A DNA stretch of 7,434 bases from Euryarchaeota archaeon UBA125 (GTDB taxonomy: Archaea; Thermoplasmatota; Poseidoniia; Poseidoniales; Thalassarchaeaceae). Where the stretch lies: positions 1-7,434 of the forward strand of contig DAPV01000054.1 in the NCBI GenBank assembly GCA_002502625.1. Direction: 5' to 3'. Shown here piece after piece: positions 1 to 5,229 of the stretch (positions are counted from its first letter, which is position 1; every line of letters starts with the position of its first letter). The position numbers and the translations under genes are program-made. Under the pieces are notes generated by a model. That model saw nothing but the letters and a program-made list of their open reading frames with translations, searched no databases and was not told the origin of the DNA.

Positions 1-2294
1 TTTCATTTGAAGATGAATCTGAATTATTGAATGGTGGATTATCAAATATGGATGCTAAACAGATTGCACATCTTAGTCACCATCCTAATATCCGATTTCT
101 TGAACTCGACCGTCCACTTGAGACATTCTACCTTGATGAGCCTATTAGAACACCTGATCATATTATGATGCATGAAACTACACATGTTACTAATGCAACT
201 ACTGCATGGAGTCGTGCTATAATTCAGCGTGATGGTTCTGTCAAATTAACAGACACTGGTGCATTTGCAGAATGGGATGGAGATGGTACTACTGCAGTAG
301 ACCTTGATACAGGTGTAGATGCCGAACATCCAGATTTTGATTATGCTGGAGCTTGGAATGGTGAGAAAGTGATATATTCGGCCAAACTTGATCCTAATGG
401 ATGGACTGAAACCAAGAACTCAGATACTTCATCAGGTCACGGAACTCATGTAGGTGGAACAATCGCCGGAAATGGTGATGTTTCAGGTGGACGTCGACTT
501 GGTACTGCTAAAGGAGCCCAATTAGTGGCATTAGGTGCAGGCGATTTAGTATCAATATATGGTGGTGTACAAGGCCTCGAGTGGGTGTATGAACACAGTC
601 GCCCAGGTAATAATCCTAACAATATCCGTGTTGTTTCTAATTCATGGGGCACAGATGGAGATTACGCACCACAGAATGCAATCACTACTCTTACAGATGC
701 TTTAACATTCGATAATGGAGTTGCTGTTATATTTGCAGCAAGTAATAGTGGGGGCTCAGGCTCTGAAGATGATAGTGATTTGAGGACTAATATCTATGCG
801 AATACACCCTCTGCAATTTCTATTGCTGCATTGACACACGATGGTACAGCAGTTACCTCATTTAGTAGTCGTGGATGGAGCAGTCAACAACATACATGGC
901 CAGATCTTGGTGCACCAGGTAGAGATATTTGGGCTACTGCACCTAGAAGAACTGCGATCGATGCATCTACCAGAACACAAGGTGATCTGTACTACATGGC
1001 AATTAGTGGTACTAGTATGGCAACTCCACATATTGGTGGTATTGCTACACTACTAATTGACGCGGCTCCATCATTGGGTGTAGCTGATTATCATCGGGAA
1101 GACCACGATGAGGGTATTAGCTTGGTAACTGGTTCAGAACCCCAAGGATTGCAGATGGAGGGATGGGATTCTGCGAATGAGACAAGAATTCATGAGGTTG
1201 AACTTGTTATGGAATTAACCTCTAAGTATCTACCCAATAGTTGTGAAGATGGTAATGATGAAGATTCTTGTAGTGATATCCCTCAAAATGAATCTTGTTA
1301 CGTTTCTCTGACTGGAAAATGTCATGATTGGCGTGTAGGTCATGGCTTGGTAGACGTAGATCAAGCATTAGCATTAGCAAGGACTCTTGAATTAATGAGA
1401 GATACCGATGGAGATGGATTTGTTGATGATACCCGTCCTACGGTTTGGGATGCATATGAACAATATCAGGGAATTATCAAAACAGTAGAAATACCACTAT
1501 CTACAGACAGATTAGTACATACATGGAAAGGTGAATGGAGTCATTTCAATAATGGCCCCTCTGGTACGTTTGGAACATATTCTACAGATGACCGTCATTA
1601 TACATACATTCCAAATGGAACTACACGCATGGATGTCGTCTTCGAAGTAGTTCAAAGAACACTGGAGCACGGAGATATTGGACAACATAGTCTGACAATT
1701 GATGTTGGAGAGAATGGAGAAAATGATGCTGGCTCAGGAATTAGAAATGGTGATGTTGTAAGTTATTCATTGGATATTGATGAATCTCAATGGAACCAAT
1801 TTGCTGAATTTGATGTAATTGGAAATGGAATTACCCTATTACCTATTACATCAATAGATGATGAATTCTACGAGCCATTATTTGCATATACGGTTTCAGC
1901 AGCACTGATTATTGATATTTCATCACCTGTTGTTGTTGAAGTAGTGCAACGACCTGATGGATATACTGATTTAGATCCGACAACACCGTCTGAAATGTAC
2001 GATCAATCCTATTCAGGGAATTTACTAATGCTAAGGGGCATATATGATGAATCAGCGATATCATTGTATGAAGAGAATATATTATCTCAAACAGAATCAT
2101 CTGTTCTTCTGTATGTACTAATAACAATCCTAGTATTATTTACATCTGGTGCTACCGCATTATTTGTTTCAAGATATTCAAATTCCGACGATGAAGAGTA
2201 TGAGTATATTGACAGTGATGATTTAGAAGCTGAAGGAGCAGCATTGGAAGCAGATCTAGTATCAGTAGGAGCATTAAGTGCAGGTGATGATTAG
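1..2294 (+). CDS. Membrane-anchored subtilisin-like serine protease (peptidase S8), 5' end outside window
   Basis: This is a subtilisin-family endopeptidase, probably exported and acting outside the cell membrane. The frame is open from base 3 to the left edge, so the TTG at 27 and ATG at 48 are not convincing starts, and the signal peptide and most of the propeptide are missing. Residues below count the TTG at 27 as 1. Residues 1-30 resemble the end of an I9-type propeptide (HPNIRFLELDRP). The catalytic triad is complete: Asp94 (AVDLDTGVD), His138 (SGHGTHVGG) and Ser330 (SGTSMATPH), with oxyanion Asn240 (AASNSG). The catalytic fold closes at GHGLVDVDQALALA (438-451), after an inserted stretch of about 85 residues holding Cys406, 414, 424 and 432. 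A calcium-loop-like DTDGDGFVDD lies at 459-468. A beta-rich region of unknown type fills about 485-690. One membrane helix (about 693-715) and a very acidic tail of about 40 residues end the protein, suggesting an outward-facing enzyme with the tail inside. The substrate is unknown. The stop overlaps the converging membrane-protein gene. Confidence 0.93.
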   Translation, partial: SFEDESELLNGGLSNMDAKQIAHLSHHPNIRFLELDRPLETFYLDEPIRTPDHIMMHETTHVTNATTAWSRAIIQRDGSVKLTDTGAFAEWDGDGTTAVDLDTGVDAEHPDFDYAGAWNGEKVIYSAKLDPNGWTETKNSDTSSGHGTHVGGTIAGNGDVSGGRRLGTAKGAQLVALGAGDLVSIYGGVQGLEWVYEHSRPGNNPNNIRVVSNSWGTDGDYAPQNAITTLTDALTFDNGVAVIFAASNSGGSGSEDDSDLRTNIYANTPSAISIAALTHDGTAVTSFSSRGWSSQQHTWPDLGAPGRDIWATAPRRTAIDASTRTQGDLYYMAISGTSMATPHIGGIATLLIDAAPSLGVADYHREDHDEGISLVTGSEPQGLQMEGWDSANETRIHEVELVMELTSKYLPNSCEDGNDEDSCSDIPQNESCYVSLTGKCHDWRVGHGLVDVDQALALARTLELMRDTDGDGFVDDTRPTVWDAYEQYQGIIKTVEIPLSTDRLVHTWKGEWSHFNNGPSGTFGTYSTDDRHYTYIPNGTTRMDVVFEVVQRTLEHGDIGQHSLTIDVGENGENDAGSGIRNGDVVSYSLDIDESQWNQFAEFDVIGNGITLLPITSIDDEFYEPLFAYTVSAALIIDISSPVVVEVVQRPDGYTDLDPTTPSEMYDQSYSGNLLMLRGIYDESAISLYEENILSQTESSVLLYVLITILVLFTSGATALFVSRYSNSDDEEYEYIDSDDLEAEGAALEADLVSVGALSAGDD

Positions 2295-3409
2295 AGCTCT
2301 GGAATTTCAGGTCTATTGATTACTGACATGGCAGTAGGGGCCGATGCTATTTCATCAAAACTCAGATCATCTTCAATTGTATCTTCTATCTCTCCTAGTC
2401 TTCCTAGACTAATTAATGACATTTCACCACCTTTACGAATATATGCATATAATTCAGGATCATTTCGTTCAATTACAGCATTGACGAATTCGGAACCAAC
2501 GTAATCACCACGCCTTCTATTGTATGCGAATTCAATGATCAATCCGATTATAGCAGCACTGTATAGAACTGCTAGCACTGAAAGTGAAAATTGTACTGGT
2601 GAATCAAAGGGTGTAAATTCTGGTGTTCTGATTACCATGAACATTTGACGAATCACAAGTGCAATCAGTCCTACTCCAACAATAGGTTGAATTCTTTCTT
2701 GAACAAATGATTCTAGTGTAATCATTCGACGTTCAGCAGTCGCTGCAAATACTAGGGGGCCACTAACAGCAGCGGTTAGAACTGAAGTAAAAGATGCTAA
2801 AATTACGTAGATTAGAACTGTAGAGAAAATGATCCAATGGAATTCTAATGGAAGATATAAAGCAACCAAGTATGCAAATAATCCTAGTAAAACAGGAGTA
2901 GGTAGTCTATGAACCGATACTAACACCGGGTCTAATCGTGAACTTCCTTCGTACGGGGGGCGGACTCCTATTACTTGCCAATCAGTAATATTTGTTACAG
3001 TATGAAGAATGAAAATTAATGCCTTTAATCGAATTAATATAAATTCAAAAAGAGCAATAACAGGATAAATGATTAATCCTACAGGGAATGCGATAAATGA
3101 TATCGCTGGAGATAATATTGCAGCAGGAACAAACATGAAGTGGACAATGTTGAGAGGAAATAACATTGCTGTTTCAATTCGTGATTGTCGATCTTTGTCT
3201 ATTTGATTTAATCGGGCTTCTTCGTCTAATGCAGCACGATACTTTCTGAGTGTAGATCCTGAATTTAAAACTCGCCTTACAGCTTCTCTATATCGTGAAT
3301 GAGATGCTTTACTGCCGAGCCAAGATTTGAATAGTGAACTTACTGGAACTGCGGCGACTAATGGCAATGCCAAAAGACCGACAGACCATAGTAACGCCGC
3401 AGTATCCAT
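2291..3409 (-). CDS. Multi-pass membrane protein of unknown function, third gene of the sodN-sodX operon
   Basis: I do not recognise the family. The chosen start is the ATG at 3409, giving 372 residues; a TTG at 3421 directly against the sodX stop would add four. Counting from the ATG, hydrophobic segments lie at about 5-26, 84-104, 106-127, 172-190, 192-215, 243-261 and 274-295, so six or seven membrane helices are likely. A charged, helix-prone stretch (about 37-80, rich in Arg, Lys and Glu) separates the first helix from the rest. The last 75 or so residues are hydrophilic and acidic (GEIEDTIEDDLSFDEIAS), probably a cytoplasmic tail. No HX4DH nickel-permease motif, no Walker motif and no Cys pairs were seen. 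The gene starts 12 bases after sodX and is probably co-transcribed with sodN and sodX, hinting at a role in metal supply or oxidative stress, but chance operon membership is equally possible. Its stop overlaps the stop of the S8 protease gene. Confidence 0.85.
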   Translation of the reverse strand: MDTAALLWSVGLLALPLVAAVPVSSLFKSWLGSKASHSRYREAVRRVLNSGSTLRKYRAALDEEARLNQIDKDRQSRIETAMLFPLNIVHFMFVPAAILSPAISFIAFPVGLIIYPVIALFEFILIRLKALIFILHTVTNITDWQVIGVRPPYEGSSRLDPVLVSVHRLPTPVLLGLFAYLVALYLPLEFHWIIFSTVLIYVILASFTSVLTAAVSGPLVFAATAERRMITLESFVQERIQPIVGVGLIALVIRQMFMVIRTPEFTPFDSPVQFSLSVLAVLYSAAIIGLIIEFAYNRRRGDYVGSEFVNAVIERNDPELYAYIRKGGEMSLISLGRLGEIEDTIEDDLSFDEIASAPTAMSVINRPEIPEL

Positions 3410-3421
3410 GTGACTAGGCAA

Positions 3422-3721
3422 CTATTCTGCAATATGATTATGGCGGAAGGCGACTATGGAAGATATATCAATTTGACCAAAATTATGGGAATCTGTGGAT
3501 GCAGTGGGATCAGGGTTATCTCCTTCGACTACACAACTATTGTCATTTAATTTTACAACTCTTTTTACTAACAATATCTGAGTATTAAATGGATTAGGGA
3601 AAACAATAACATCTCCAATATTGATAGGTTGTCCACTGTATTTGTGAAAATCTACTATTTGACCATCGAGAAAATTAGGCCACATACTGTTGCCTGAAAT
3701 TTTCACAGGTAATGTTTGCAT
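3422..3721 (-). CDS. sodX: Nickel superoxide dismutase maturation protease, S26 signal-peptidase-like
   Basis: This is the likely peptidase that trims the SodN leader so that its new N-terminal histidine can bind nickel. The 99-residue product is a minimal S26-type (LexA/signal peptidase clan) fold. The nucleophile is Ser12 in GNSMWPNFLDG, the general-base lysine is Lys53 in LLVKRVV, and the late conserved box is EGDNPDPTASTDSHNFG (66-82). No membrane helix precedes the catalytic serine, unlike true type I signal peptidases, which fits a soluble enzyme working on a cytosolic substrate. The ATG at 3721 lies 4 bases after the sodN stop, implying one transcript and probably coupled translation; no Shine-Dalgarno sequence is visible. 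Length and position beside sodN match the known sodN-sodX pairing in bacteria. On sequence alone it could be any small S26 peptidase; the neighbour makes the assignment strong. Confidence 0.9.
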   Translation of the reverse strand: MQTLPVKISGNSMWPNFLDGQIVDFHKYSGQPINIGDVIVFPNPFNTQILLVKRVVKLNDNSCVVEGDNPDPTASTDSHNFGQIDISSIVAFRHNHIAE

Positions 3722-3725
3722 TTAC

Positions 3726-4175
3726 TCAACTTGCTCGAATCCAAGGCACTTCTCTTCCCTTGACGCCCCAAAATAGATGGTGAATTTCTTCAATAGCATC
3801 CATTAATTCTTGAGCATGAGTAGGAGATACTTCTGCCTTACAAGCACTACATAATTTGGCAGCCATCCAAAAAGTTTGATGTAAATCTGGATGATTATCT
3901 ACGTGTTGCGGCTTGAAAAAATCAGTCCACAAAACAAGTAATTCATCCTTACATTTCTGGGCTTCTTCTTCCTTAATGGAAGCATAGCGACTCATTGTAT
4001 TGATATATGCAGCGGAACCGCAATCGCTTCCATGATTCTCAGCAAGTGTGATCATCTTATTTGTCATTGACTGAACGGCTTCACCAGCGATTCTAGCGCT
4101 AGCCGGGTCGTATACTCCACAAGGTCCATCACAATGTGCATTTGCTTCAATCAAGAACTGATCATGTTCATCCAT
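3726..4175 (-). CDS. sodN: Nickel-dependent superoxide dismutase precursor (Ni-SOD)
   Basis: The enzyme disproportionates superoxide to oxygen and hydrogen peroxide with a nickel centre. The diagnostic nickel hook is intact: HCDGPCGVYDP, where His1, Cys2 and Cys6 of the mature protein bind nickel and Tyr9 lies nearby in known structures. Downstream family signatures are clear: KEEEAQKCKDELLVLWTDFF, then FKPQH, NHPDLHQTFWMAAKLCSACK and IEEIHHLFWG. With the ATG at 4175 the precursor has 149 residues: a 13-residue hydrophilic leader (MDEHDQFLIEANA) cut between Ala13 and His14, and a 136-residue mature protein. That leader length is typical of the family. The frame continues upstream to ATGs at 4274 and 4292, but those would cross the divergent promoter region and overlap the next gene. 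Extra cysteines beyond the hook (CKDE, CSAC) are present. The next gene, sodX, follows after 4 bases. Activity should require nickel uptake and SodX cleavage, probably in the cytoplasm. Confidence 0.95.
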   Translation of the reverse strand: MDEHDQFLIEANAHCDGPCGVYDPASARIAGEAVQSMTNKMITLAENHGSDCGSAAYINTMSRYASIKEEEAQKCKDELLVLWTDFFKPQHVDNHPDLHQTFWMAAKLCSACKAEVSPTHAQELMDAIEEIHHLFWGVKGREVPWIRAS

Positions 4176-4201
4176 AATACTCGCAGTAGTATCATGTTCA
4201 T
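4161..4201. repeat. Exact 11-base direct repeat ATCATGTTCAT, 30-base period
   Basis: ATCATGTTCAT occurs at 4161-4171 and again at 4191-4201. The first copy lies just inside the sodN leader and the second just upstream of its start codon, near the expected transcription start. The 30-base period is about three helical turns, so a protein could read both copies from one face of the DNA. It is also exactly ten codons: in the sodN frame both copies read Glu-His-Asp, so the repeat could instead be a small coding duplication if translation starts further upstream. Confidence 0.6.
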
Positions 4202-4272
4202 GAATTCTTTGAATAATTTCTATTAAAATTACAAAACAGTATGTTGATGGAGTGTATTGACAACCGAGATTC
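4176..4272. promoter_or_regulatory. Divergent promoter region between sodN and the serA-like gene
   Basis: This is the only sizeable gap in the window (97 bases) and must hold the promoters of both the minus-strand sodN operon and the plus-strand dehydrogenase gene. It is AT-rich in the middle. Neither start codon has a recognisable Shine-Dalgarno sequence upstream, consistent with short-leader or leaderless transcripts. No transcription start can be fixed from sequence alone. Confidence 0.7.
4221..4228. promoter_or_regulatory. TATA-like element (TATTAAAA / TTTTAATA), possibly shared by both divergent genes
   Basis: TATTAAAA on the + strand reads TTTTAATA on the - strand, a reasonable archaeal TATA-box match either way. 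It sits about 45 bases from both start codons: its edge at 4221 is 46 bases from the sodN ATG at 4175, and its edge at 4228 is 45 bases from the ATG at 4273. With archaeal spacing of about 25 bases to the transcription start, either direction would give a leader of roughly 20 bases. The flanking BRE is not clear, so direction is not decided. Confidence 0.45.
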
Positions 4273-5229
4273 ATGGCTAGAATTGCAATCACAGATGGTC
4301 TCTCTAAATCTGCAGTTCAATTACTAATAGATGCGGGACATCAAGTAAATTTAGAACCACCAAAATTAGATGGGTATGATGCAGTAGTGATACGTTCCGC
4401 AACAAAATTATCAAGGGATGTAATCGAATCATCACCTTCACTTCGAATAATTGGTAGAGCTGGTGTAGGTGTCGATAATATTGATTTAAATGCGGCCACA
4501 TCTGCAGGAATTTTAGTTTGTAATACTCCAAGCGCATCTACTCAATCTGTAGTAGAGTTAACAATTGGTCATCTACTTGCATCAATTCGTTTCGTTCCGA
4601 AGGCAGATAGAGATTTACGTAGTGGAGAATGGACCAAAAAGCAACTTAGAGGAACAGAATTATTCGGTAAAAGAATCGGTTTTATTGGTTTTGGGCGTAT
4701 TGCCCAAGGTGTAGGAAGAGTAGCAAGAACTTTCGGAATGGAATTACATGCGTATGATCCATATTTACCAGTAGAAGTAGCATTAGAACAAAATTGTACT
4801 TTACATAAAGAAGTAGATGATATTTTCAAAACATGTACACATATTGCAGTTCATTGTAATTTAACTAAAGATACACATCATTTGGTTAATTCACATACCT
4901 TATCACTCATGCCAGGTATTGGGGCAGATGGTATCGAATGTGGGAATCATTTAGTTTCATGTGCTCGAGGCGGAATTGTAAACGAAGATGATGCTCTTTT
5001 GGCCCTTGATGATGGAACCCTGAGTTCATGCGCATTAGATGTTTTTGAAAATGAACCTCAAACTCAGCATCCTATTTTACATCATCCAAATTTTCATGGC
5101 ACTCCACATATTGGTGCTGCTACTCACGAAGCTCAGCAACGTATAGGTGTAGAAATGGCAGATTTACTAATAACTTATTTTAATGGTGATACCCCTAAAT
5201 CAGTAGTGAATAGAGATGTACTAAACTAA
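4273..5229 (+). CDS. serA: D-3-phosphoglycerate dehydrogenase-like D-2-hydroxyacid dehydrogenase, short form
   Basis: The product is an NAD-dependent D-2-hydroxyacid dehydrogenase, most likely oxidising 3-phosphoglycerate in the first step of serine synthesis. It has 318 residues. The substrate-domain signatures are RSATKLS (41-47) and GRAGVGVDNIDLNAA (61-75). The nucleotide-binding Rossmann motif is GFIGFGRIAQGVGR (136-149), and Asp162 in AYDPY follows the second strand, favouring NAD over NADP. The catalytic residues are Arg232 (SCARGGIVNE), Glu261 (ALDVFENEP) and His279 (TPHIGAAT). A small insertion (about 216-224, GIGADGIEC) precedes the catalytic Arg strand compared with typical members. 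There is no C-terminal ACT or ASB domain, so serine feedback control of the long bacterial form is not expected. The ATG at 4273 begins right at the conserved first strand. Other hydroxyacid substrates (such as glyoxylate) cannot be excluded, and no other serine gene is in the window. Its stop abuts the valS stop directly. Confidence 0.88.
   Translation: MARIAITDGLSKSAVQLLIDAGHQVNLEPPKLDGYDAVVIRSATKLSRDVIESSPSLRIIGRAGVGVDNIDLNAATSAGILVCNTPSASTQSVVELTIGHLLASIRFVPKADRDLRSGEWTKKQLRGTELFGKRIGFIGFGRIAQGVGRVARTFGMELHAYDPYLPVEVALEQNCTLHKEVDDIFKTCTHIAVHCNLTKDTHHLVNSHTLSLMPGIGADGIECGNHLVSCARGGIVNEDDALLALDDGTLSSCALDVFENEPQTQHPILHHPNFHGTPHIGAATHEAQQRIGVEMADLLITYFNGDTPKSVVNRDVLN

Noticed and set aside
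27..29. TTG at 27 as the start of the S8 protease
   Set aside because: The frame is open upstream to base 3 and the visible start is in the middle of a propeptide-like region with no signal peptide.
446..2127. Small open frames inside the S8 gene (minus 446-652, plus 841-1056, minus 1909-2127)
   Set aside because: They lie wholly inside a well-supported protease gene in other frames, are low-complexity, and show no recognisable motif.
2291..3409. Nickel transporter assignment for the membrane protein
   Set aside because: No HX4DH motif or other NiCoT or ABC permease signature was found; operon position alone does not justify the name.
3419..3421. TTG at 3421 as the start of the membrane protein
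   Set aside because: An ATG lies four codons downstream at 3409 and nothing favours the rarer start; the difference is only four residues.
4176..4292. Extended sodN start at 4274 or 4292 with hydrophobic, lipobox-like N-terminus
   Set aside because: It would overlap the divergent dehydrogenase gene or consume its promoter, and known Ni-SOD leaders are short and hydrophilic; the ATG at 4175 fits better.
4304..4829. Minus-strand open frames opposite the serA-like gene
   Set aside because: They are shadows of conserved dehydrogenase coding sequence and show no domain features.
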